Source: Sorghum bicolor | Lineage: Eukaryota; Streptophyta; Magnoliopsida; Poales; Poaceae | Assembly: GCF_000003195.3 (NCBI RefSeq) | Contig: NC_012877.2 | Location: forward strand, 30,042,472-30,106,471 | Direction of reading: 5' to 3' | DNA length: 64,000 nt | Shown: piece by piece, positions 23,770 to 36,129 of the stretch | Numbering within the stretch: position 1 is the stretch's first letter | Layout of the letters: each line of letters begins with the position of its first letter | Notes under the pieces: model-generated | Told to the model about the DNA's origin: nothing | Database searches by the model: none | Seen by the model: only the letters and a program-made list of their open reading frames with translations | Made by a program: the position numbers and the translations under genes

Positions 23770-24973
23770 GATCACAAGAGAGGAGACAAAAAAAAGTGAA
23801 AGAAAAACTTCCCTAATGCTACTAGGATGTGGTTATTATAATCCTCTCACTCTCAACACTTGTCCATGCATGTTCTCACCTGTTCTTACCAAACTCAACA
23901 GGAGGGGGACGGCAGCCAACAATTCAGCAACTCAACCTAAGAAGCAAGTGTATCGGTGCCGCAACATCAATCCCTGTCAAGCTATAGTCGAATTTGTGGA
24001 GCTATAGGAAGGCTGAAAGTAGCAAGGAAATACTAACACCACATTAGTTACAAAAGCAGGTTGAGAAATCATTCAACGGTGGTGCTATGCTGGTCCTAGG
24101 CTAGACCGTGCTAGAGACGCGAGCCTAGACACAAACAAAGTCACGGTACAGCAGGAACAATAATAAGGACAACAAGAGATAACTCCCCTTCTTTTCCTAG
24201 ATAACTCCCCTTCTTTTCCTCTTCCTTTCTTTTCTTTCGTTTTTTTTTCTTTCATTTTTTTTCCTCTTTTTTTTGATTGTTTTTTTGTTTCTTTCTATTT
24301 TTTTTCTTTTACTTTGCTCAACTAAAACAAATCTGAATCTTGATGGATTAGATTTTAGAATACGCACAATGCCTTTAGTGTGACAGAAATACAACTAGCA
24401 AATTGTGATGGTGATATGGTGCTGCAGTAGTACTGATTGCAATGGGGATGCTAAAAATAGAATGTGAAAGAAGAGTGGAGGACAGGCAAAAGGATGCGCG
24501 CTACTGGAAGTGGATGGAACAATGGAATGTTCTAAAATTAGATGAGGAGCATGCTGGAGGTGGCGGTTAATCATAGCATGCTCACGGGTTGAAGTGAAAG
24601 GGTGCATGCGCCTAAAAATATAGGGGTGCGTACAAGTGAAAAGAGAAACTGGTGGATGGAGTTTACACGGTGCACAAGTAAGGTGGTGATGATAGTTCAG
24701 ACAGTCCAAATGTATATGATAACAGTGATTGCAACAGAGATTATACGATGGGCAGTGACTAAAACGTGACAAGAACTCGAAATTTAAAAGTCTAAACCCA
24801 AGACCAGCAATTCGACTCGACCGATGTAAATCAAACACAACTTTCCTGAACTAAGTAGTACTAGTAAAAGGCTCAATGGGTCTATAGGATGTTGGGAATG
24901 AAACTAAAAATTTTTTTTGGCTTTTCTGGACTATAGGAAAAAAATTGCAAACTAAAATCACTCACCAATCAAA
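23770..24973 (-). other. CRM 5' untranslated leader
   Basis: About 1.2 kb between primer site and gag with no convincing coding frame. It holds a long pyrimidine-rich run at about 24185-24315 on the plus strand (purine-rich in the element RNA). The minus-strand frame 24395-24838 has no recognisable domain and is probably chance. Confidence 0.6.
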
Positions 24974-24990
24974 CCTTGCTCTGATTACCA
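24974..24990 (-). promoter_or_regulatory. Primer-binding site of the CRM element
   Basis: Minus strand TGGTAATCAGAGCAAGG, two bases after the 5' LTR. It resembles the initiator Met tRNA site TGGTATCAGAGC with one extra A. Confidence 0.75.
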
Positions 24991-24992
24991 CG

Positions 24993-25936
24993 TAATAAGA
25001 ACGAGGGTGTCCCGATCTTTTTGGTGGAGATGGATAACTTCGATTTAGTGGAAGGAGACGACGTTCACGATCCGACTACAACCATCCAAGGATGATGCGC
25101 CTTAGCAACCGATACACCGACTCCAAGGATCGCTACGTTCTTGTGGTGCGCGACCCGGCCACGAGGGCACTCGTCCTGCAAGCAATCGAAGAACAAGCAA
25201 GAACACAATGAACAATCACAATTGCAATATATATATATTGAGCTTTCAATCTGAAATCACAAGATGGTGGGGTTCCGTTTACAATCAAACGGGCGGTTTA
25301 TCCAACACACGCACTGAAAGGCGGTAGCAAATGGCTAACTCGATTAAACAAAACCCAAATTGTTGCGGTGGCATGTAGGAGCCATAAATACAAGAGAGAG
25401 CAAAGCTAGGCGGCACTCTCGACACTCTAAAAATAATAGAGAAATAAAGGCAACCATTGCTTGGTTGCATGAGATCCTTATTGACCGAAACATGAGATCA
25501 TTATTGACCGAAGCATGCTCTAAAAGTAGGTATCCGAAGAAAAGGTCCGTGGAGTTATTAGACAATTGCGGCCGCCTCATAGCTGCTGTGAAGTTGAATT
25601 GAGATCCATCTAAAAATATACTTGACGAGTTTTCCATCAAGTGCTTGCATGCTTAAAATGGACTCTGTATGAAGTCATGGCGGTTGTTGTAAGTTGGTGT
25701 TGTCTTGGTGTCCAAATCCATCCTACGCCAATCCCCTATGCTGGTCCTCTCCATCATTCCTAAGCAAAACAAGAGTGCACGTGTCTCCATTTTCTAAACA
25801 TGATGGACAAGAGTTTAAGAATAAACTTACTTGATGGTTCAGTTGACGGGCACGGGCACGAGTAAGAGGGCCAAGTGGTGTTGGCGATGGTGTGGGTGTA
25901 GGTGTGGATGTATAGATGGTGCTGATGTCCTCATCA
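24993..25936 (-). repeat. 5' LTR of the CRM element (944 bp)
   Basis: Minus strand TGATGAGGAC...TTCTTATTA, the same termini as 18735-19683. The outer edge is fixed by gagac at 25937-25941. An alternating AT run near 25227-25240 differs between the two LTRs. Confidence 0.9.
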
Positions 25937-28900
25937 GAGACAGTGTTAGTTTAGGTGCAAGATTGGTGCATGGTTTATGCATAATGCACCATAGGCTCGG
26001 AAACCATTATGGAAGCACCCGATAATACTCCTAGGTGAAGAGGCTCAAGTGGAAGGTTGGTTCGATCTATTTGGAGATAGTGCTAATCTTGATGCAAGAT
26101 AGGTGCACGATTTGCATGGAACATACCATATGCTAAGAAATCCATTTGGACATACCCCAATAGAACTCCTAGATGACATGTGTCATATGGAATCTCGCTT
26201 CGGTCTGTTTGGAGACAGAGTTAGTTTTGGTGCAAGATAGGTACACAGTTTGCAACTACTGCATCATAGTCTAAGAAACCATTTTGGATACACCCGATGA
26301 TACTCCTGGGTAAAGGGGCTCAAGTGGAAGCTCAGTTTGCTTTTATTTGGAGATAGTGCTAATCTTGATGCAAGATAGGTGCACGAATTGCATCGAACGT
26401 ACCATATGCTTAGAAATATATTTGGAAGCAACCAATAGAACTCCTAGATGACGTGTGTCATATAGAATCTCACTTCAGTCTCTTTGGAGATAGTGTTAGT
26501 TTCGGTGCAAGATAGGTACACGTTTTGTGCCTAATGCACCATAGGCTAAGAAACTATTTTGGACACACGTGATGGTACTCCTTGTTGAAGAGGCTCATGT
26601 GGAATCTTGGTTCTATCTGTTTGAAGATAGTTCTAATCTTGATGCAAGATAGGTGCACGGTTTGCATGGAACATACCATATGCTCAGAAATCAATTTGGA
26701 CACACCCGATGGAACTGTAGATGCACCCGATGGAACGACTAGATGAAGTGTATCATATGGAATCTCGCTTCGGTCCAGTTGGAGATAGTATTAGTTTTTG
26801 TGCAAGATAATTACATGGTTTGTGCCCAGTGCACCATAGGCTCAGAAATCGTTGTGGAAGTTCCTGATGGTACTCCTAGGTATAGAGGCTCAAGTGAAAG
26901 CTCGGTTCGGTCTATTTGGAGATACTGCTAATTTTGATGAAAGCTAGGTGTACGGTTTGCATGGAACATAGAATATTCTCAGAAATCAATTTAGACGCAC
27001 TCGATAGAACTGCTAAATCATGTGTCATGTGGAATCTCGCTTCAGTCTGTTTGGAGACTGTTAGTTTAGGTTCAAGATTGGTGAATGGTTTGCGCATAAT
27101 GCACCATTGGCTTAGAAACCATTATGGAAGCACCAGATGATAATCCTAGGTGAAGAGGCTCATGTGGAAGGTGGATTCGATCTGTTTGGAGATAGTGCTT
27201 ATCTTGATGCAAGATAGGTGCACGGTTTGCATGGAACATACCATATGCAAAGAAATCCATTTGGACGCACCCCAATAGAAATCCTAGATGACATGTGTCA
27301 TATGGAATCTCGCTTTGGTATGTTTTGAGACAGAGTTAGTTTTGGTGCCAGATAGGTACACAGTTTGTGCCTAATGCATCATAGGCTAAGAAACCATTTT
27401 GGATGCACCCGGTGATACTCCTGGGTAAAGGGGCTTAAGTGGAAGCTCAGTTTGCTTTTGTTTGGAATAGTGCTAATCTTGATGCAAGATAGGTGCACGA
27501 ACTGCATGGAACATACCATATGCTTCAAAATGTTTTTGGAAGCACCCAATAGAACTCCTAGGTGACGTGTGTCATATAGAATCTCACATCAGTCTCTTTG
27601 GAGATAGTGTTAGTTTCGGTTGAAGATAGGTACACGGTTTGTGCCTAATGCACCATAGGCTAAGAAACTATTTTGGACGCACGCGATGGTACTCCTTGGT
27701 GAAGAGGTTCAAGTGGAATCTTGGTTCTCTGTTTGGAGATAGTTCTAATCTTGATGCAATATAGGTGCACGGTTTGCATGGAACATTCCATATGCTCAGG
27801 AATCAATTTGGACAAACCCGATGGAACTGTAGATGCATCCGATGGAACTACTAGATAAAGTGTATCATATGGAATCTCGCTTCGATCTAGTTGGAGATAG
27901 TATTAGTTTCAATGCAAGATAGTTGCATGGTTTGTGCCCAGTGCACCATAGGCTCTGAAATCATTGCGGAAGTTCCCAATGGTACTCCTAGGTGAAGAGG
28001 CTCATATGAAAGCTCGGTTCGGTCTGTTTGGAGATAGTGCTAATCTTGATGCAAGATAGGTGTACAATTTGCAAGGAATGTACCATATTCTCGGAAATCA
28101 ATTTGGACGCACCCGATAGAACTCCTAGATCATGTGTATCATATGGAATCTCGCTTCAATCTGTTTGGAGACAGTGTTAGTTTAGGTGCAAGACTGGTGC
28201 ATGGTTTGCGCATAATGCACCATAGGCTTAGAAACCATTATGGAAGCACCCGATGATAATCCTAGGTGAAGAGGCTCAAGTGGAAGGTCGGTTCGATCTG
28301 TATGGAGATAGTGCTAATCTTGATGCAAAATAGGTGCACGGTTTGCATCAAGTGGAATCTTGGTTTTGTCTGTTTGGAGATAATTCTAATCTTGATGCCA
28401 GATAGGTGCATGATTTGCATGGAACATACCATATGCTTAGAAATAAATTCGGACAAACCCGATGGAACTGTAGATGCACTCGATGGAACTACTAGATGAA
28501 GTGTATCATATGGAATCTCGCTTCGGTCTAGCTGGAGATAGTATTAGTTTTGGTGCAAGATAGTTACATGGTTTGTGCCCTGTGCACCATAGGCTCAGAA
28601 ATCGTTGTGGATGTTCCCAATGGTACTCCTAGGTTAAGAGGCTCAAGTGAAAGCTCGGTTTGGTCTGTTTGGAGATAGTGCTAATGTTGATCCAAGATAG
28701 GTGTACGGTTTGCATGGAACGTACCATATTCTCGAAAATCAATTTGGACGCTCCCGATAGAACTGCTAGATTATGTGTGTCATATGGAATCTTGCATCAA
28801 TATGTTTGGAGACAGTGTTAGTTTAGTTGCAAGATTGGTGCATAGTTTGTGGATAACGCACCATAGGCTCAGAAACCATTATGGAAGCACCCGATGATAA

Positions 28901-29280
28901 TCCAAGGTGAAGAGGCTCAAGTGGAAGGTCCGTTCGATCTGTTTGGAGATAGTGCTAATCTTGATGCAAGATAGGTGCACGGTTTGCAAGGAACATACCA
29001 TATGCTAAGAAATCCATTTGGACGCACCCCAATAAAACTCCTAGATGACATGTGTCATATGGAATCTCGCTTCGGTCCAGTTGCAGATAGTATTAGTTTC
29101 GGTGCAAGATAGTTGCATGGTTTGTGCCCTGTACACCATAGGCTCAGAAATCGTTGTGGAAGTTTCCGATGGTACTCCTAGGTGAAGAGGCTCAAGTAAA
29201 AGCTCGGTTCAGTCTGTTTGGAGATAGTGCTAATCTTGATGAAAGATAGGTGTACGGTTTGCATGGAACGTACCATATTC

Positions 29281-31722
29281 TCAAAAATCAATTTGGACGC
29301 ACCCGATAGAACTCCTAGATCATGTGTGTCATATGGAATCTCGCTTCAACCTGTTTGGAGACAGTGTTAGTTTAGGTGCAAGATTGGTGCATGGTTTGCG
29401 CACAATGCACCATAGGCATAGAAACCATTGTGGAAGCACCCGATGATAATCCTAGGTGAAGAGGCTCAAGTCAAAGGTCGGCTCGATCTCTTTGGACATA
29501 GTGCTAATCTTGATGCAAGATAGGTGCACGGTTTGCATGGAACATACCATATGCTAAGAAATCCATTTGGACGCACCCCAATAGAACTCCTAGATGACAT
29601 GTGTCATATGGAATCTCGCTTCGGTCTGTTTGGAGACAGAGTTAGTTTTGGTGCAAGATAGGTACACAGTTTGCGCCTGATGCATCATAGGCTAAGAAAC
29701 CATTTTGGATGCACCCGATGATACTCCTAGGTGAAGAGGCTCAAGTGAAAGCTCGGTTTGGTCTGTTTGGAGATAGTGCTAATCTTGATGCAAGATAGGT
29801 GTACGTTTGTATGGAACGTACCATATTCTTAGAAATCAATTTGGATGCACCCGATAGAACTCCTAGATCATGTGTGTCATGTGGAATCTTGCTTCAATCT
29901 GTTCGGATACAATGTTAGTTTAGGTGCAAGATTGGTGCATGGTTTGCGCATAATGCACCATAGGCTCGGAAACCATTATGGAAGCACCTGAGAATATTCC
30001 CAGATGAAGAGGCTCAAGTCAAAGGTCGGTTCGATCTGTTTGGAGATAGTGCTAATCTTGATGGAAGATAGGTGCACGGTTTGAATGGAACATACCATAT
30101 GCTAAGAAATCCATTTGGACGCACCCCAATAGAACTCCTAGATGAATGGTGTCATATGGAATCTCCGTTCGGTCTGTTTGGAGACAGAGTTAGTTTTGGT
30201 GCAAGATAGGTACACGGTTTGTGCCTAACATAGGCTAAGAAACCATTTTCGATGCATCCAATGATACTCCTGGGTAAAGAGGCTCAAGTGGAAGCTCAGT
30301 TTGGTTTGTTTGGATATAGTGCTAATCTTGATACAAGATAGGTGCACGAATTGCATGGAACGTACCATATGCTTAGAAATCTATTTAGAAGTACCCAATA
30401 GAACTCCTAGAAGATGTGTGTCATATAGAATCTCACTTTAGTTTATGTGGAGAAACTGTTAGTTTCGGTACAAGATAGGTACACGATTTGACCATTTTGG
30501 ACGCACGTGATGGTACTCCTAGGTAAAGGGGCTCAAGTGGAAGCTCGGTTTTGAGATAGTGATAATCTTGATGCAAGATATGTGCACGAATTGCATAGAA
30601 CATCCCATATGCTTAGAAATCTATTTGGAAGCACCCAATAGAACTCCTAGATGATGTGTGCCATATAGAATCCCACTTCAGTCTCTTGGGAGGTAGTGTT
30701 AGTTTTGGTGCAAGATAGGTACAAGGTTTGTGCCAAATGCACCATAGGCTAAGAAACCATTTTGGACGCACGTGATATTACTCCTAGGTAAAGGGGCTCA
30801 AGTGGAAGCTCGGTTTGGAGATAGTGCTAGTCTTGATGCATGATTTATTGAACGGTTTGCATGGAATGTACAGTATGCTCGGAAATCAATTTTGAGACAC
30901 TCGATAGAACTCCTAGATAATGTGTGTCATATAGAATCTCGCTTCGGTCCGTTTGGAGACAATTTTAGTTTCGGTGCAAGATAGGTGCACAGTTTGCGCC
31001 TAATGCACCATAGGCTCAGAAACCATTGTGGAAGCACCGGATGATGCTCCTAGGTGAAGAGGATCATGTGGAAGCTTGGTTGAGTCTGTTTGGAGATAGT
31101 GCTAATCTTGATGTAAGATAGGTGCACGGTTTACATGGAACATACCATATGCTTAGAAATCAATTTGTACGAACCCAATAGAACTCTTAGATGATGTGGG
31201 TCATATGGAGTCTCGCTTGGTCTATTTTGAGACAATGTTAGTTCCAGTGAAAGATAGGTGCACGGTTTGCGCCTAATGCACCATAGGGTTAGAAACCATT
31301 GTGGAAGCACCCGATGGTACTCCTAGATGAAGAGGCTCAAGTGAAAGCTCGGTTTGGTCTGTTCTGATATAGTGCTAATCTCGATGCAAGATAGGTGCAT
31401 GGTTTGCATGGAACGTACCATATGCTCAGAAATCAATTTGGACACACCCGATGGAACTGCTAGATGCACCCGATGGAACTACTAGGTGAAGTGTGTCATA
31501 TGGAATCTCGCTTTGGTCCAGTTGGAGATAGTATTAGTTTCGGTGTAAGATAGGTGCATTGTTTGTGCCCAGTGCACTATAGGCTCAGAAAACCATTTTG
31601 GACGTTCCCAATGGTACTGTTAGGTGATGAGGCTCAAGTGAAAGCTCGACTCGGTCTGTTTGGAGATAGTGCTAATCTTGATGCAAGATAGGTGTATGGT
31701 TTGCATGATACGTACCATATTC
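29281..31722. repeat. 2,442-bp satellite duplication, copy 1
   Basis: Matches the sequence starting at 31723 base for base with few differences: every landmark checked lies 2,442 bp apart (e.g. tcgcttcaacctg at 29341 and 31783, agtgc at 31098 and 33540). It includes distinctive shared defects, such as a truncated A monomer 'acacgatttgaccatttt' near 30481. Confidence 0.88.
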
Positions 31723-33544
31723 TCGAAAATCAATTTGGACGCACCCGATAGAACTCCTAGATCATGTGTGTCATATGGAATCTCGCTTCAACCTGTTTGG
31801 AGACAGTGTTAGTTTAGGTGCAAGATTGGTGCATGGTTTGCGCACAATGCACCATAGGCATAGAAACCATTGTGGAAGCACCCGATGATAATCCTAGGTG
31901 AAGAGGCTCAAGTCAAAGGTCGGCTCGATCTCTTTGGACATAGTGCTAATCTTGATGCAAGATAGGTGCACGGTTTGCATGGAACATACCATATGCTAAG
32001 AAATCCATTTGGACGCACCCCAATAGAACTCCTAGATGACATGTGTCATATGGATTCTCGCTTCGGTCTGTTTGGAGACAGAGTTAGTTTTGGTGCAAGA
32101 TAGGTACACAGTTTGCGCCTGATGCATCATAGGCTAAGAAACCATTTTGGATGCACCCGATGATACTCCTAGGTGAAGAGGCTCAAGTGAAAGCTCGGTT
32201 TGGTCTGTTTGGAGATAGTGCTAATCTTGATGCAAGATAGGTGTACGTTTGTATGGAACGTACCATATTCTTAGAAATCAATTTGGATGCACCCGATAGA
32301 ACTCCTAGATCATGTGTGTCATGTGGAATCTTGCTTCAATCTGTTCGGATACAATGTTAGTTTAGGTGCAAGATTGGTGCATGGTTTGCGCATAATGCAC
32401 CATAGGCTCGGAAACCATTATGGAAGCACCTGAGAATATTCCCAGATGAAGAGGCTCAAGTCAAAGGTCGGTTCGATCTGTTTGGAGATAGTGCTAATCT
32501 TGATGGAAGATAGGTGCACGGTTTGAATGGAACATACCATATGCTAAGAAATCCATTTGGACGCACCCCAATAGAACTCCTAGATGAATGGTGTCATATG
32601 GAATCTCCATTCGGTCTGTTTGGAGACAGAGTTAGTTTTGGTGCAAGATAGGTACACGGTTTGTGCCTAACATAGGCTAAGAAACCATTTTCGATGCATC
32701 CAATGATACTCCTGGGTAAAGAGGCTCAAGTGGAAGCTCAGTTTGGTTTGTTTGGATATAGTGCTAATCTTGATACAAGATAGGTGCACGAATTGCATGG
32801 AACGTACCATATGCTTAGAAATCTATTTAGAAGTACCCAATAGAACTCCTAGAAGATGTGTGTCATATAGAATCTCACTTTAGTCTATGTGGAGAAAGTG
32901 TTAGTTTCGGTACAAGATAGGTACACGATTTGACCATTTTGGACGCACGTGATGGTACTCCTAGGTAAAGGGGCTCAAGTGGAAGCTCGGTTTTGAGATA
33001 GTGATAATCTTGATGCAAGATATGTGCACGAATTGCATAGAACATCCCATATGCTTAGAAATCTATTTGGAAGCACCCAATAGAACTCCTAGATGATGTG
33101 TGCCATATAGAATCCCACTTCAGTCTCTTGGGAGGTAGTGTTAGTTTTGGTGCAAGATAGGTACAAGGTTTGTGCCTAATGCACCATAGGCTAAGAAACC
33201 ATTTTGGACGCACGTGATATTACTCCTAGGTAAAGGGGCTCAAGTGGAAGCTCGGTTTGGAGATAGTGCTAATCTTGATGCATGATTTATTGAACGGTTT
33301 GCATGGAATGTACAGTATGCTCGGAAATCAATTTTGAGACACTCGATAGAACTCCTAGATAATGTGTGTCATATAGAATCTCGCTTCGGTCCGTTTGGAG
33401 ACAATGTTAGTTTTGGTGCAAGATAGGTGCACAGTTTGCGCCTAATGCACCATAGGCTCAGAAACCATTGTGGAAGCACCGGATGATGCTCCGAGGTGAA
33501 GAGGATGATGTGGAAGCTTGGTTGAGTCTGTTTGGAGATAGTGC
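31723..33544. repeat. 2,442-bp satellite duplication, copy 2, left part (split by Tat-1)
   Basis: Second copy of 29281-31722. Interrupted at 33544 by Tat-1, it continues at 47735 to about 48353, where it reaches the same end point as copy 1. Shared rare defects show that both copies derive from one unit. Confidence 0.88.
33540..33544. other. Target-site duplication of Tat-1 (agtgc), left copy
   Basis: agtgc at 33540-33544 is repeated at 47730-47734. In copy 1 of the 2,442-bp duplication the same position (31098) is an unbroken 'agtgctaatc', an empty-site equivalent. Confidence 0.92.
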
Positions 33545-34311
33545 TGTCGAGGGTATCGGTAAGGGGTACCCTCAGCGATACGCATTATGAGATTGCCCGT
33601 ACGAAGGTCGAGACCCTTAATTCGACGCCCTAATCTTACGTATGCGCCGCCATCGACGGTCGCCGCCTCAAAGACGGAAATAGCCTCGAGCGAATCGGTT
33701 CAGGACTCGAGCGACGACTGCCGTCGATGACGGAAGCGGGCTCGAGCGAACCGAGAGGTGTCGGGCGCGAGGACACTGTCCGCCGCCTGACGCGCGCACG
33801 TGAGCCGGAGCATTAAATGCACCTGACGCTTCCCCACCTAACACACATGTCATGGAAGGCGTGATAGGGAGCAAGCTTCTGTCCCATCGTTCTTTTTGCA
33901 GCCTTCCCACCGAACGACCCAGGGCGTGTCAGGACGCAGGAAACCAGGATGGAACGTCTAATCGGGACCCCCTCGAGACACCCAAGGTCAGCGCTCCAGA
34001 TACCAGCATATTACACGGCGTCCGACCCTCGACCAAACAGGGCCCCTTCCTAGGGACAAGTTGGGCGTCGACTGACTTCATCACAGCTACCCCGTCGGGT
34101 CCGCCACCATACCGTACAAGCATGCGACCTCAGAACCTGCACAAGGCGGCTGGCAGGGCAGAACACAGGAGCACGCGTAATCATCACCGAGCTATCAAGA
34201 TGGGACGGCTCGAGGCCATGCCGTACGGAAGCCTCGAGTAGGTCAGCGCTCCATGCGGCTATCGATCCCTACTCTAACATCTATGCATGTACCCTGTGTC
34301 TCTCCTTGGAG

Positions 34312-34319
34312 TTATAAAA
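34312..34319 (+). promoter_or_regulatory. LTR TATA box (Tat-1)
   Basis: ttataaaa in 'ggagttataaaaggagaga', the expected Pol II core promoter in U3. The copy in the 3' LTR is at 47449-47456. Confidence 0.7.
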
Positions 34320-34442
34320 GGAGAGACTCAGGAATAGAAGAGGAGGACATCACAACACAAGAACACACACACACACGTAGTAGAGCTACACACTTCATAC
34401 CACGCTTGTATTCGCCCCTGTACAAGCACTTAGGTGCAAGAT

Positions 34443-34448
34443 AATAAA
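34443..34448 (+). terminator. LTR polyadenylation signal (Tat-1)
   Basis: AATAAA about 125 bp downstream of the TATA box, a plausible signal at the end of R. Confidence 0.5.
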
Positions 34449-34593
34449 AACTCTCTCCCCCCGCTGGACGTAGGGCCTTCTCTTGCCCGAACCAGGATAA
34501 ATCTCTGTGTCTTCTTGCATCACCATCCGGGAAGGGGAGCACGCATACAAATTTACTCGTTGGTGTGACCCCCCGGGGGAAAAACACCGACAG

Positions 34594-34613
34594 TTGGCGC
34601 GCCAGGTAGGGGT
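34594..34613 (+). promoter_or_regulatory. Primer-binding site of Tat-1
   Basis: ttggcgcgccaggtaggggt directly follows the LTR. Tat-2 has the related tggcacgccaggtagggg after its LTR. I do not assign the tRNA. Confidence 0.7.
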
Positions 34614-34650
34614 CCTGCGTGTTTTTCACCGATTTCCCACTACTTCCCGG

Positions 34651-36129
34651 ATGGCTACTCTTGCCTCGCCGCTTCCGCGCTCCACGGTGATTTGGTTTGG
34701 GAGTCTCGAGTTCGTGTCTACGGGCTCCGGCTACGACATGATCTTACTCTCAGTCAAAGGACTAGGAGGAGTCCGCGTTACGCCAGCACGGTTGAAGGCT
34801 CCGAGGCACCCTCACCACCACGCCTCCCCGCCTAAGAAGAGGCGCGGGCAGCACCACCGCGGCCCCTCTGCTTCGGCACGACCAACAACTCGTGCAAGGC
34901 AGGATGTGGGCCACGGGTCGGCAACACCGTGTGACCGAGCAACAAGCACGACGACTCAACACCGCGCGACGACGGGGGGAGACGCGTCTCGCGCGCCCTC
35001 CCCCACCGCAGCTAGGCTACTTCCACACGGGTTGTTCTCTCCAAGGGCGGCACCGCCGTTCGGGTTGGACAACGCCGCGGCGTCGCTCGCCAAGACGATA
35101 TGCCCAAACGCTCAGACGTACGTGGAAAGACCAATGGTCATCCCACGTAGCTCTGAAGCGCGGCGGCCGACGTCCGAACTGCCGGACCTTTCCCGAGTAC
35201 GAGGCCTCCGCCGTCTAGGCCCCGGACGATACTCGATCACCTCCCTCAGGCAGCGATGGCTGGAGGAAGGACGTGGGTGTTTCCACGCTGCCGAACCGGA
35301 CTCCGACTCCAAGACAGACAGCTATGACCCTACGAGGGAATGCTATCACCTCGACGGGGCGGCAGAAACCACCGACGAGACACGGGATGCTGCTGCGGGT
35401 GGTCGAGCCCCCGCGGCGCAAGAAGACCCCAGGACACCTGGGAACGACGGACGGCTCGACCCTCTTCCTCAGGAAGATAGAACTGCGCAGCTCGCGCAGT
35501 TGCGGGAGCTCAAGATGAAGCTCGACGAAGATCGCGAGCGCCTCGTCCTGCTCGAGCAAATCCTCGAACAAGACCTGCCCTACCCGCCGGGCGGAAGTGT
35601 CCGCAGACGCGCTCGAGAGGTACATCGACAGATCGTCGGTGACACAGAGGCGGAGCAACCTGTCGGTCATTTCCCTCGAGCAGGCCAGAATGTAGTGGCA
35701 GCGACGATGCTGCTACGTAACATGCCAGAACCATCAAATTCCCAGGCCCGACGAATTCGAGATGAAGTTCAGACATTGCTCCAGGTGGCAGCAGTTCAAC
35801 AAGCCGAAAGTTCGGCATCTCGACGACGAGGGGCTGCCACAGAGAAGCGCGACGAACAGCCTCTAATCGAAGAGGAGGTGTCTGTCCAGCAACAACCTCC
35901 CCCTCGAGGTAGAAAGACCGCTCTCATCCTCCCTGCCGACAATCAACGTCGACACGACGCGCGACACGACGTCAAAGAAAATAGACGCCGCCGGCACGGA
36001 GACGCGGAAGAACGTGGTTATAGCGCGCATCGCGGTGGGAGGTACGACAGCGACGAGGACCAGGGTGGCCCCCGAGCCACCGGGCCCGCGGGTGTTCAGC
36101 AGGGCGATTCGCAGCACGCCCCTGCCTAG
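34651..36129 (+). pseudogene. gag: Tat-1 Gag N-terminal part (ends by frameshift)
   Basis: ATG at 34651 (MATLASPLPRSTV) is the first ATG after the primer site; the frame is open upstream into the LTR, but that is not expected to be translated. The region is basic and low-complexity, rich in R, P, A, H and Q, with a likely coiled coil at about residues 285-320 (LAQLRELKMKLDEDRERLVL). The capsid homology continues in the next frame at 36014. Typical Gag text switches frame around 36085-36092 in a GC run (GPRATGP then RVFSRAIRS), so a single-base indel is likely. The alternative is a programmed shift, for which I see no heptamer or pseudoknot. Confidence 0.72.

Larger units (their letters stand above)
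18735..25936 (-). mobile_element. CRM-type centromeric retrotransposon (Ty3/gypsy), reverse orientation, defective
   Basis: Reading the minus strand: 5' LTR 25936-24993, primer site 24990-24974, T-rich leader, gag 23769-22216, protease/RNaseH/integrase 22215-19467, polypurine tract 19696-19684, 3' LTR 19683-18735. Gag with the CX2CX4HX4C knuckle CLRCKGYGHVIREC, the following acidic SSASDFDEDTLALLAADHAG stretch, and an integrase without chromodomain whose C-terminus runs into the 3' LTR identify the CRM (centromeric retrotransposon) clade by recognition. CRM elements integrate preferentially into CENH3 chromatin, in keeping with the satellite context. The RT core is deleted and other breaks are present, so this copy is non-autonomous. 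Confidence 0.92.
25937..33544. repeat. Centromeric 137-bp satellite array, block 3
   Basis: Resumes the B3 monomer cut at 18734. As far as about 28345 it follows the 1.1-kb eight-monomer order (A1 markers near 26262 and 27378). Near 28347 the sequence jumps from B4 into the middle of A2 ('ggtttgcat' straight to 'caagtggaatcttgg'). Another B4-to-B2 switch is near 29065. From 29281 a 2,442-bp unit is tandemly repeated. Ends at the Tat-1 insertion in 'gagatagtgc'. Confidence 0.9.
33545..34592 (+). repeat. 5' LTR of Tat-1 (1,048 bp)
   Basis: TGTCGAGGGTATCGG...AACACCGACA. Same length as the 3' LTR. TATA box ttataaaa at 34312-34319 and AATAAA at 34443-34448 bracket the likely R region. An (AC)n run lies near 34364. 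Confidence 0.95.

Noticed and set aside
24395..24838. 147-residue minus-strand ORF in the CRM leader
   Set aside because: His/Cys/Leu-rich with no recognisable domain. It lies in untranslated leader and I cannot support it as a gene.
34892..35670. Additional ORFs overlapping Tat-1 gag in other frames
   Set aside because: Shadows of the gag frame from 34651; arginine-rich because of GC composition.
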